From Telluribacter sp035998675 (GTDB taxonomy: Bacteria > Bacteroidota > Bacteroidia > Cytophagales > Spirosomataceae), in assembly GCF_035998675.1 (NCBI RefSeq), contig NZ_DASYHI010000023.1:124001-188000 (forward strand): a stretch of DNA of 64,000 nucleotides, in the 5' to 3' direction. Below the pieces are notes generated by a model. It worked only from the letters and a program-made list of their open reading frames with translations. It was not told the origin of the DNA and did no database searches. Both the position numbers and the translations under genes were made by a program. Position 1 is the stretch's first letter, and the number at the start of each line of letters is the position of its first letter. Below, piece after piece: positions 1 through 8,337 of the stretch.

Positions 1-149
1 TTTGGGTGGTCTACTTCATCAGCCAGTTGTCGGCTGCGGCTGAAATCAAATACTTTCGCCCCAAGTTCCAGGAGACTTTTTGCGGCTGCTTTGCCAATAC
101 CACTCGATGCACCGGTGATAAATATTACTTTGTTTTCTATGTAATTCAT
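1..149 (-). CDS. SDR-family oxidoreductase, N-terminal fragment cut by window edge
   Basis: The reverse strand from the ATG at 149 reads about 49 codons with no stop to the window edge. The protein begins MNYIENKVIFITGASSGIG, the TGxxxGIG dinucleotide-binding loop of classical short-chain dehydrogenases, followed by a helix and a second strand (AKVFDFSRS). The catalytic Tyr-Lys pair lies outside the window, so the substrate cannot be judged. It sits 49 bases downstream of the symporter gene on the same strand and is probably the last visible gene of the first PUL operon. In that setting a sugar or sugar-acid dehydrogenase is the likely role (inference). The family call is firm; the exact function is not. 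Confidence 0.85.
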   Translation of the reverse strand, partial: MNYIENKVIFITGASSGIGKAAAKSLLELGAKVFDFSRSRQLADEVDHP

Positions 150-198
150 TGAATTCAGTTTAAAGATTAGAGTAAGTCAGGGTCCCGCCAGGCGCGAC

Positions 199-1914
199 TT
201 AGTCGGCGGGTGTTTTGATTTTGTTCATTCGATTAGGATGGTGGGGTGGTTGGACAGAATCTTCCGGCTCATTCTTTCTCATGGCCCACCAGATGACTCC
301 CCCAATGAGCAGACACACAATACCTGATGCAATGGACAGCGTGCCGCTGAGTTGGTCGAGGTAGGGCAATCCCATACCGATGAAAAGTACGGCGGAGAAC
401 AGGAGCGAAATAGCGTACAGGTACTTAAGAGCTTTTTCAAAATTCCGGTCGACGGAGGGTTTGTCCACAATCGGGCTGTTCAGCACCTGGAAAAGGGCCC
501 GTACCCGCTCGCGGTAGGCGGCATTTCCGTTGTTTTGTAAACCCGAAGCCCAAAAGATGACCAGACAAATTATAACTTCTATGGTAGTGGCCAATTCCCA
601 GGAGAAGTACTGGGGAAGGGCGTTCAGGGTGATTCCGGTAATGGACCCTACGATGATGGTCAGCATGGCCCCTCCTGGCGTAGCTTTTTTGTTGACAATT
701 CCCAATACCAGCGGTATTCCTACCGGAATGGCTAGTATACCGGTAAATAACTTATTGGCTTCGAATGCTCCGCCAAAGTCGTCAATGAACAAGGCGCCCA
801 GCAACACCAACAGCCCTACCAGGACGGAGGCCACCTTGGCCATCATAAATAGCTGCTGGTCGGTCGCATTTTTGTTAATCAGGCGCTGGTAAACGTCTTT
901 GGACAATACGCTGGCCACCACGTTGTACTCCGAGTTGAGAGAAGACATCGTAGCCGCGAACATGGAGGCGATCATGACGCCCATGAGCCCGGGGGGTAAA
1001 AGCAGGCTGGATATAGCCACGTAGGCCATTTCTTTGTCCGGCAGCTCGGGCATGAGCATGCGGCTTACGATGGGCGGCACCATGAACAGGATGGGCGTGA
1101 CCAAAAACAGGGCCGCCGTGAGGTAGCCTACCTTCTGCGCATCTTTTTCGTCCCGCACCGAATAGAACCGCTGGATGAGTGTCCAGTTCTCGTTATACTT
1201 GATGATAATCATGAGGTAGTAAATGGCCAGCCAGAAAAACTGCCCCTTGGGGCCGTTAAACCAGTTGAGGTGCTCAGGAATCTGGGCTTCAATGGCCGAA
1301 AATCCTCCTACCCGATTGAGCGACAGCCAGAAGAGCATAATAGAGGTAAACAGCAGGATAATAAACTGTACCGTACCCATGATAGAAACCGCCCATAGCC
1401 CCCCGTAAAGCGTAAAGCCGATAACAATGACGGAGGAAAGTATCATGGACATGGGCAGGGAGAGCGGGGTGACGGCCGTCAGAAAGATACCGATGGCGTA
1501 CAACCGGACGGTATTGTCCAGAATCCGCATCAGGATACCTACCCAGCCGACGGTCTGCCGCAACGAAGCGTTAAATCGCGTTTCCAGGTACTCGACGGGC
1601 GTGGAGACATTGGACCTCCGCCACTTTTTGGCAAATACCGCGGCGGCAATTACACAGGCGGGTACTGTACCCATAAAAACAGTAACCGAAACCAGCCCGT
1701 GCTCGAAGGCAATGCCGGCATAGGCAACAAAGACGAAGGTACTGAACAGCGCCATGAAATTGCTGATGCCCGCCGCAACCCAGGGCAGCGCCCCTGACCC
1801 TTTGGTGTAGGCATTCAGGTCCTTCACGTACCACTTGAAGAATATACCAATACCGGCCATCAATACCATGTAAAGTCCAATGGCGACGTAATCGAGGGTG
1901 ACGAGTGAGGTCAT
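199..1914 (-). CDS. sodium/solute symporter (SSS family)
   Basis: The 571-residue product is almost wholly hydrophobic, with about 13-14 predicted membrane segments beginning near residue 8. It has the SSS-type opening (DYVAIGLYMVLMAGIG) followed by the conserved stretch with TPVEYLETRF near residue 105. SSS proteins couple Na+ entry to uptake of sugars, sugar acids or other small solutes across the inner membrane. The gene lies downstream of susC, susD and three glycoside hydrolases on the same strand, 43 bases after the last hydrolase. It therefore probably imports the oligosaccharide or monosaccharide released in the periplasm. A second, diverged SSS gene serves the other PUL at 17767-19515. 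Substrate is unknown. The charged C-terminal tail is cytoplasmic by analogy with the family. Confidence 0.9.
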   Translation of the reverse strand: MTSLVTLDYVAIGLYMVLMAGIGIFFKWYVKDLNAYTKGSGALPWVAAGISNFMALFSTFVFVAYAGIAFEHGLVSVTVFMGTVPACVIAAAVFAKKWRRSNVSTPVEYLETRFNASLRQTVGWVGILMRILDNTVRLYAIGIFLTAVTPLSLPMSMILSSVIVIGFTLYGGLWAVSIMGTVQFIILLFTSIMLFWLSLNRVGGFSAIEAQIPEHLNWFNGPKGQFFWLAIYYLMIIIKYNENWTLIQRFYSVRDEKDAQKVGYLTAALFLVTPILFMVPPIVSRMLMPELPDKEMAYVAISSLLLPPGLMGVMIASMFAATMSSLNSEYNVVASVLSKDVYQRLINKNATDQQLFMMAKVASVLVGLLVLLGALFIDDFGGAFEANKLFTGILAIPVGIPLVLGIVNKKATPGGAMLTIIVGSITGITLNALPQYFSWELATTIEVIICLVIFWASGLQNNGNAAYRERVRALFQVLNSPIVDKPSVDRNFEKALKYLYAISLLFSAVLFIGMGLPYLDQLSGTLSIASGIVCLLIGGVIWWAMRKNEPEDSVQPPHHPNRMNKIKTPAD

Positions 1915-1957
1915 AATAAGCTGGCGTCTGTCGTTAAATCTTGTGTATTACCGGTAG

Positions 1958-3376
1958 TTACTGTAAAGCGCTGTGGTCGGCAATAAGTACCGGGTAGTCG
2001 GGCACCGGAATGCCGGTAAACTCGTAAGCAGTACCCTTTTTCTTCCAGTTAGCTTTGGGGATTTCGTAGATGGTACCGGTAATGAAATCCACGAGAACGG
2101 GGCGGGTAAACTTTCCGTTATTCACCGTCACGGTCGTTGGCTTTGGCTCATAGGAATCGGCCGGACGGGCCTCGCCGCTCCACAGAGTAACCAGGGTACC
2201 TCCATTGGTAGTGTTTTTGTACTGGAAGGCCGCAACCGTGGACTGGTCTACTGCCGGTTTTTCCTTCGGGAGGAGTTGAATCTCACTATCGAACAGAGAA
2301 AACACGTGCTGAGCCGCCTTATACGCTGTTTTGGGTCGTTCAATGGTTTTATCCGGATTGGTTTTCAGAATCCCTTTTGTATTTACCCCTACCATGTGGT
2401 CACCGGCGGCATAATGTATATCGCTAATAGTAAAGAGGTTGGTCGCAATGCCCCGGCCGTGGTCGCCCAGCATGCGTCGCAGGTCCCACTTGGCCTGGGT
2501 AAGTTCAGACCAGTCGTACTGGCGGAGGGCGCCAATGGTGACGTTGCTGGGCGTTGAGGGAGCGCCATTTTCACCCTGCATAAATATAATGTCCGGTCTG
2601 CCGGCGCCCCGGTTGTAGCTCCACACCAGCTCACGCATTTTTTCTATCTGAGGATAGGAGGTGTCGGGATTGGGGGCGTAGCCGTGGTATGTCAAGATGT
2701 CGATGTACTTCAAGCCGTCATTTTCTTTCAGAAAATCCAGGAAATCCCGCATGAAGTCAAGCCGGGTCACACTCGCCATCCCCAGCGCGATGAGACGGGC
2801 ATCCGGCTGAACCTGCTTGACAATTTTGGCCGTGCGCAGGTAAAACTCTCCAATTTCCTTCCCCGTATGTTCTTTATTGAGGTCCGGCTCGTTCCATATT
2901 TCCCACTCGGGTACCTGGCCCTTGTAGCGGGTCACCATGGCCCGCACCCAATTGTCCCAGGCCGCCAGGGCCTCGGGGGAGGTAGGTATATGCCCGGCCA
3001 GCTTGGCCTCTCCTCCTCCTTCGTAAATAGGGTTTCCGTACGACAGCTCCACCCAGGGGGCCACGCCCCGCGCCGCGGCATCGGGTATGACGGCATCCAG
3101 CCAGGCAAAGTCGTACTGACCTTTCACTTTTTCGGTTTTGGCCCAGCCTCCCTGCAATCGGATACGCTTGGCCCCCAGGGGGCCGAGGTAGTGCTTGTAG
3201 GACTGGTAATCGGTGTAGTCGCGGTCCATGGTTTCCCCACCAATGGACCAGGTACTTGATTTGATGTCTTTGGCATCCCGGGTTTTGAGCTTCCCGATTT
3301 GCTTCCAGTCCGGTTGCATCTGCGCCTGCATGGCCCCTCCGGAAAGGAGAAAGAGGAGTATTAGAAACTGTTTCAT
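1958..3376 (-). CDS. secreted clan GH-A glycoside hydrolase (GH39-like), paralogue 1 of 3
   Basis: This 472-residue protein has a clear signal peptide (MKQFLILLFLLSGGAMQAQ). A TIM-barrel clan GH-A fold is suggested by the motif WEIWNEPD, with E163 as likely acid/base, and by QGENGAPS with E269 as likely nucleophile. The C-terminal 90 residues look like a beta-sandwich. It is the third of three tandem homologues; shared landmarks include GGWAKTEKVKGQYD, SYGNPIYEGGG and TSPEALAAWD. Its ATG overlaps the TGA of the upstream paralogue (ATGA), which indicates translational coupling. Assignment to family GH39 rests on these motifs only, and another GH-A family is possible. The likely role is periplasmic or surface cleavage of the glycan taken up by the neighbouring SusCD pair. 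Confidence 0.82.
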   Translation of the reverse strand: MKQFLILLFLLSGGAMQAQMQPDWKQIGKLKTRDAKDIKSSTWSIGGETMDRDYTDYQSYKHYLGPLGAKRIRLQGGWAKTEKVKGQYDFAWLDAVIPDAAARGVAPWVELSYGNPIYEGGGEAKLAGHIPTSPEALAAWDNWVRAMVTRYKGQVPEWEIWNEPDLNKEHTGKEIGEFYLRTAKIVKQVQPDARLIALGMASVTRLDFMRDFLDFLKENDGLKYIDILTYHGYAPNPDTSYPQIEKMRELVWSYNRGAGRPDIIFMQGENGAPSTPSNVTIGALRQYDWSELTQAKWDLRRMLGDHGRGIATNLFTISDIHYAAGDHMVGVNTKGILKTNPDKTIERPKTAYKAAQHVFSLFDSEIQLLPKEKPAVDQSTVAAFQYKNTTNGGTLVTLWSGEARPADSYEPKPTTVTVNNGKFTRPVLVDFITGTIYEIPKANWKKKGTAYEFTGIPVPDYPVLIADHSALQ

Positions 3377-4884
3377 AATTTTTTGATTTTTAGGACGGAT
3401 TGGTCAGCAATCAAAACCGGAGCATCGTAGACCGGAAGGTTCCGGAAAGTGATGGCATTTTCCTTCCTTACTATTTGATTGTCAGGAATTTCGTACACGC
3501 CCCCCGTAATAACATCCACAAAGACTGGCTTGTCAAAATTGCCATTCACAACGCTAAAATTGATCGTCCGGGTCTGGTTGGAATTGGTAGGTATGTTTTC
3601 GTCCACCCACAGGGTAAATACCTGCTTCTTTGTCTCCTTATGTTCATAGCCATAAACCGCCAGACTCCGGTCGGTACCTTTGTTGTACTTCACCTCGTTT
3701 GGGCCTGTTTTGGCGTTGAGGTTGTGCGTATCTTGAAGGTCTTTGATCCGCACCAACTGGTCATCAAATACCGATGCCACATTTTGCATGGCGTAGTAGA
3801 CAATCTTGGGACGAACGGCTCTTTTTGTCGAATCCGATTCTATCAATCCTTTTACGTTAAGTCGCTGGATGGGGCCGCCGCCCATAACCGCATAGTTCAT
3901 GTCAATAATACCCAGAATGCTGGATTCAATGTCGTGTCCCAAGTCGCCCAGCATCCGGCGGGTGTTCCACTTGGCCTGTGATAATTCCGTCCAGTCGTAG
4001 TCGCCGAGGGCACCGCGACCGCCACCACTAAACGACGGCGAACCGTTCTCGCCCTGACGCAGCTTTACATCAGGTGCGTACTTATCCAGTACCCGCCGCA
4101 AATCCGCTACCCGGTCGTAGTTGGAATCGGGATTGTAGACATAGTCGTGGTAGGTCATGTTGTCGAATAGGTGCATCTTTCCTTTTTCATGAATCCTTTT
4201 GAAAAAAGTATCTGCCCACTTCAGGTCAATGTGGCCCATGGATAAGCCCGAAATCCGGGCCTGGGGCTGAATCCTTTTGATGATTTCAGCCGTTCGGATA
4301 TTCAGGTCAGCTACCTCTTCCGGCTTATTGATTTCGTTGTCACCAAAATTTGGCTCATTCCAAACCTCCCAATCCTTTACCTTGCCCTTATAGCGGGTAA
4401 CGAGTGCTTCCACCCAGCGGTCCCAGGCTGCCAGTGCCTGCGGAGAAGTAGGGATGCCGGCGCTGAGATTGATTCCACCACCACCGGGGTAAATCGGGTT
4501 ACCGTAGGAGGTTTCCAGCCAGGGCTCCAGGCCCCGGTCGGTAGCATCATTGATGATTTTGTCGAGCCAGGCCCAGTCGTACTGACCCTTCACTTTTTCG
4601 GTCTTGGCCCAGCCAGCCTGCATCCGCAACCTTTTGATTCCCAGTGGCACCAGGTACTGCTTATACTGCTCGTAGTCGGTCATGTCCCGATCCAGCGTTT
4701 CGAGGCCAATAATCCAGTTGGACGATTTGATGTCGGTCGTACTTCTGGGCTGGATGGTACCAATCCGTTTGAATGGAATAGCAAGGTCCGTCTTTACCCG
4801 ATGGGCCGACGTGTCTATTTTTTGGGCTACCGCCAAAGGAGTATAGCCCAGGGTTAATAAAAAGAAAAGCGATAAAAACTTCAT
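3373..4884 (-). CDS. secreted clan GH-A glycoside hydrolase (GH39-like), paralogue 2 of 3
   Basis: The open frame extends to 4914, but the signal peptide MKFLSLFFLLTLGYTPLAVA begins at the ATG at 4884, so that start is preferred (503 residues). The catalytic candidates are E177 in WEVWNEPN and E279 in RQGENGSPS. Compared with paralogue 1 it has a longer C-terminal region around residues 370-430. It overlaps the next gene by four bases. Like its neighbours it is expected to act outside the cytoplasm on the PUL substrate. Three diverged copies in a row suggest either different linkages of one polymer or different side-chain sugars (inference). The fold and catalytic pair are well supported by motif; family number and specificity are not. 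Confidence 0.82.
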   Translation of the reverse strand: MKFLSLFFLLTLGYTPLAVAQKIDTSAHRVKTDLAIPFKRIGTIQPRSTTDIKSSNWIIGLETLDRDMTDYEQYKQYLVPLGIKRLRMQAGWAKTEKVKGQYDWAWLDKIINDATDRGLEPWLETSYGNPIYPGGGGINLSAGIPTSPQALAAWDRWVEALVTRYKGKVKDWEVWNEPNFGDNEINKPEEVADLNIRTAEIIKRIQPQARISGLSMGHIDLKWADTFFKRIHEKGKMHLFDNMTYHDYVYNPDSNYDRVADLRRVLDKYAPDVKLRQGENGSPSFSGGGRGALGDYDWTELSQAKWNTRRMLGDLGHDIESSILGIIDMNYAVMGGGPIQRLNVKGLIESDSTKRAVRPKIVYYAMQNVASVFDDQLVRIKDLQDTHNLNAKTGPNEVKYNKGTDRSLAVYGYEHKETKKQVFTLWVDENIPTNSNQTRTINFSVVNGNFDKPVFVDVITGGVYEIPDNQIVRKENAITFRNLPVYDAPVLIADQSVLKIKKL

Positions 4885-5049
4885 AAAAGGGTACTTTCTA
4901 TGGATGTACTGCAATGACTTTTATTCCTTCAGAGTCTTTAAAAGGCAAACTGGTGATTTTACGGTTTCCTGCTTGCTCAGGTAGCATTCCGCGTGCACTT
5001 TTTCTCTTCCCATCGCCACCGGTAAAAACAAGCACAAACAGCCAGGTAC

Positions 5050-6510
5050 TTACTGCTTTATCACCAGGGCTTTTTCTACGATAAGCACCGGCGAATCGTA
5101 CAGAGGAATATTTTTAAAGAGAATTGAATTTCCGGTTTTGGTCCAGTCAGATTTGGGTATCTCATAAATGTGCCCCGTCATCAGATCCACGTAAACCGGA
5201 GCTGTAAAACTCATGTTGTCGGCCTTCACCGTCACCGGCGTAGTCCTGAAATCGTTGGTGGGATTCTTGCCGTCCAGCCACAGGCTGATCAGGTTCTTTT
5301 TACTGCTCCTGTTCTGGTACCCATACAAGGATACTGATTCCCCGGTATCGGCGGTCAGGCGTGAATCGGGGTCGAGTTCAAGGGTATTGTCAAAAACAGA
5401 CGCCAGGTTCTGAACGGCATAGTAAGCTACTTTGGGCCGTATGGCCGCCATGGTAATATCCGACTGAATAAGTCCTTTGGTGTTGAGCACCGCCCTGTCT
5501 CCCCAATTGTAATAAATATCAATTATAGTAAAAACGGAGGTCTCGATATCGTGTCCGAGGTCACCTAATAACCGCCGCATGTCGTATTTGGCCTGGGTGT
5601 ATTCGGTCCAGTAGTACTTGTCCAGGGCAAAACTTGGGATGTAGGTGGAGGGAGCCCCGTTTTCACCCTGGCGAAGCTGAATTTCCTTGGAATACTTTTG
5701 AAGTACATTCCTTAACCCAAGTACCCTTTTTTCAGTATAGGCCGCCTCGGGAGGCATGGTATAGCTGTGGTAGGATATCCAGTTGAACAAGTCGAGCTTT
5801 TTCTGGTCAGCGATAACCTTCAGAAACCGGTTGAGATAGGCGGTATCGCTGTTGGACGCAAAGGCCAGGCCGGCAATATTGGCTTCGGGCTGAATCCGCC
5901 TGATAATGCTTGCCGTACGAATATTCAATTCAGCCGTTGTTTCGGGGGTTATTTTTTGGCCCGGATGGTCGGGTTCATTCCAGATTTCCCATTCCTTTAC
6001 CCGGTCCTTGTAGCGTATGGCTAGTGCTTCCACCCAGCGGTCCCAGGCGGCATAGGCTTCGGGAGAGGTCATCAGACTATTGAGCAGGTTAGTACCTCCG
6101 CCTCCTTCGTAAATGGGGTTGCCGTACGAAGTTTCCAGCCAGGGTTCGAGCTTATGAGCCACCGCGTAGTCAATGATCTCGTCCAGCCACTTCCAGTCAT
6201 ACACGCCTTTTACCTTTTCACATTTGGCCCAGCCCGCCTGCAATCTTATTTTTTTGACACCCAGTGGGGGCAGGTAGGCTTTGTAGTTGGCCCAAACCGT
6301 ATGGTCACGGTCCAGGGTTTCGCAGCCTACGGTAATCCGGGACGCTTTGATTTCCTGGCTTGAGCGCGGGGTTAAGGTACCTAGCTTTTTATAGGAAATA
6401 GTAAGGGGCGTTTTGACCCGGTCGGCCGTGGTATCAATAAATTGTCCCCTTCCGGAAATGGAAACGCAAATACAGACAACAAGTACTAAGCTTCGCTTCA
6501 AGGAAAACAT
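5050..6510 (-). CDS. secreted clan GH-A glycoside hydrolase (GH39-like), paralogue 3 of 3
   Basis: The 486-residue product starts with a signal peptide (MFSLKRSLVLVVCICVSISG). It keeps the family landmarks: E179 in WEIWNEPD, E283 in RQGENGAPS, GWAKCEKVKGVYDW and SYGNPIYEGGG. It is the first of the three tandem hydrolases in transcription order, about 100 bases after susD. A gap of 165 bases separates it from paralogue 2, whereas paralogues 2 and 1 overlap. That gap holds no recognisable gene. As with the other two, the exact glycoside hydrolase family is uncertain. The high similarity in layout argues for local duplication. Confidence 0.82.
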   Translation of the reverse strand: MFSLKRSLVLVVCICVSISGRGQFIDTTADRVKTPLTISYKKLGTLTPRSSQEIKASRITVGCETLDRDHTVWANYKAYLPPLGVKKIRLQAGWAKCEKVKGVYDWKWLDEIIDYAVAHKLEPWLETSYGNPIYEGGGGTNLLNSLMTSPEAYAAWDRWVEALAIRYKDRVKEWEIWNEPDHPGQKITPETTAELNIRTASIIRRIQPEANIAGLAFASNSDTAYLNRFLKVIADQKKLDLFNWISYHSYTMPPEAAYTEKRVLGLRNVLQKYSKEIQLRQGENGAPSTYIPSFALDKYYWTEYTQAKYDMRRLLGDLGHDIETSVFTIIDIYYNWGDRAVLNTKGLIQSDITMAAIRPKVAYYAVQNLASVFDNTLELDPDSRLTADTGESVSLYGYQNRSSKKNLISLWLDGKNPTNDFRTTPVTVKADNMSFTAPVYVDLMTGHIYEIPKSDWTKTGNSILFKNIPLYDSPVLIVEKALVIKQ

Positions 6511-6616
6511 GGATACCGCTGGGTGAGGTTGTCCCCGGCCGGGCTATTAAACGCCGGCCGGAGGTAGTTTTTCAATTAGTTCAAAACTAAATACAGCAAT
6601 GTACAATCTTAAGTAC

Positions 6617-8323
6617 TTAGTAGCCCGGATTCTGCTCCAGTTTAGCGTCTTTGTTCGCTTCGATTTCCGAGAAGGGAATCGGGAAGAGAGCGTGAAAATC
6701 CTGAATATTGGGCGCGTTGAGCGGGTTGTATTTCTTCACGCGCTCCACTAATTTACCCATCCGCGAGAGGGTTACCCGGCGGTCCTCTTCGAAAATGAGT
6801 TCACGGGCCCTTTCATCCAGGATGTAGTCGAGCGTCACTTCGGCGGGAGTTACAGGTTTGGCTTTGGCCCGGTTGCGTATCAGATTGATGTCGGCAGCGG
6901 CTTGAGCAGTATTGCCTTTCATCAGGTAAGCTTCTGCCCGCAGGAGTATGGTTTCGGGCAACCGAATCATATACATATCCCGGAAGGTAGCTCCCGCACT
7001 GGCTTTCAGAGTCTGTTTGGCGGCATCCTGCACGACACCCGCCGGGTGCTGACCGGGCGTAGTAATTTTCGACGGAAACGGATACCAACGCCAGGAAGCA
7101 GCTATCCAGTTGGGAGCCGGAAAGTCAATCAGGCTTTTACCCACATAATTCGGTGAGGCCGGATTGGTGTAGACAAAATCGCGGACGATGTTGAATGGCG
7201 AGGTGCGGATGTCGGTGACGGAGGCATCCAACTTGCGGTTATCTTTCTTGGGGTCCAGACCCCAGATATCGTAGGTCCAGTAATCGGACGGACGGACGAA
7301 TGATACCCCGCGCCCGCCACTGTTGAGTGTCGAGGCCGACGCATTGTCGAGCATGGCGGCTTTGCCACCGGGATCAACAAGGGAGAAAACCGCCGGCGCA
7401 ACCCCCCGTTCGAGGTTATTCATGGAGCTACCCGACGAAGTCAACACCCCGCCGATAACATCTAATTCGTACTGAATGACCCAGATAGACTCCATATTAC
7501 CGGACTTGCGGTTTTGGTTGCCCACCCGGAACAGGTCGTAGAACACGTCACCGGGTTGCGATCTAAGGCTGCCAAAACGTTCGGTCATCAATTTCAGGTT
7601 CGAATTTTCAATGACTTCTGTAGCGGCCGCAATGGCCTTGTCGTAGTCTTTGAGGGAAAGGTAGGTTTCGGCCAGTACGTGATTCGCCACGGGCTTACTC
7701 AGTTTGCCGTCTTTTACGGCATTGATAGCGGGCAAATTAGCGGCCGCATCGCTGGCATCGGCAACAATCTGCTGGAGTACCTGCTCCTTGGTGGCCCGCG
7801 TAAAGTTACTTTGCGGACTACTTACCTCGTTAAGAATCAGCGGAACACCTCCGTAAAGATGAACCAATTTGAAGTAGGCATAGGCCCGAAACAATTTGGC
7901 TTCCGCGCCAATGAGTTTCTTCTGAGCCTCTGTGAGCTGCGACGTACCTACCCGCGCAATGATGGTGTTGGCATTCGAGATAATCTTGTACCACCGAATC
8001 CAGTGCTGTTGCGGAATATCGCCCTGTGGGGTAAGCGATACGGTATAGTTACCCAGCCGCGACTGGTCTAACCGGGCGTTAAAGGCAATATCCGTACCCA
8101 ACACTTCGGAGTACTGGTTTGCCCCGGGATCCACACTCTGAGTGGCCCGGACACGGGCGTATAGATCGGTGAGGGCGGCATTGAAGTTGCCTTCGGTGAT
8201 AAAGGAGTTTTCGGGGCTGTAAAAATCCAGCGGCACCTCGTTCAGAAACTCTTCTTCCTTGCATCCCGCCTGGGACAGCATGACACCAGCAAGGAGTGCT
8301 ATTATGAATTTGTTGGCTTTCAT
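6617..8323 (-). CDS. SusD/RagB-like glycan-binding lipoprotein
   Basis: The 568-residue product begins with a lipoprotein signal ending LSQAGC, with C21 as the lipidation site. It continues with SusD-type sequence: LNEVPLDFYSPENSFITEGNFNAAL near the start, tetratricopeptide-like helices (RAYAYFKLVHLYGGVPLIL), and the C-terminal block DERARELIFEEDRR followed by FPIPFSEIEAN. SusD proteins sit on the outer leaflet of the outer membrane and act as a lid over the SusC channel, binding oligosaccharides for import. It follows susC by 14 bases and precedes the three hydrolases, the usual PUL order. Ligand specificity cannot be read from the sequence. Confidence 0.95.
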   Translation of the reverse strand: MKANKFIIALLAGVMLSQAGCKEEEFLNEVPLDFYSPENSFITEGNFNAALTDLYARVRATQSVDPGANQYSEVLGTDIAFNARLDQSRLGNYTVSLTPQGDIPQQHWIRWYKIISNANTIIARVGTSQLTEAQKKLIGAEAKLFRAYAYFKLVHLYGGVPLILNEVSSPQSNFTRATKEQVLQQIVADASDAAANLPAINAVKDGKLSKPVANHVLAETYLSLKDYDKAIAAATEVIENSNLKLMTERFGSLRSQPGDVFYDLFRVGNQNRKSGNMESIWVIQYELDVIGGVLTSSGSSMNNLERGVAPAVFSLVDPGGKAAMLDNASASTLNSGGRGVSFVRPSDYWTYDIWGLDPKKDNRKLDASVTDIRTSPFNIVRDFVYTNPASPNYVGKSLIDFPAPNWIAASWRWYPFPSKITTPGQHPAGVVQDAAKQTLKASAGATFRDMYMIRLPETILLRAEAYLMKGNTAQAAADINLIRNRAKAKPVTPAEVTLDYILDERARELIFEEDRRVTLSRMGKLVERVKKYNPLNAPNIQDFHALFPIPFSEIEANKDAKLEQNPGY

Positions 8324-8337
8324 GGGATTATCAAGAA

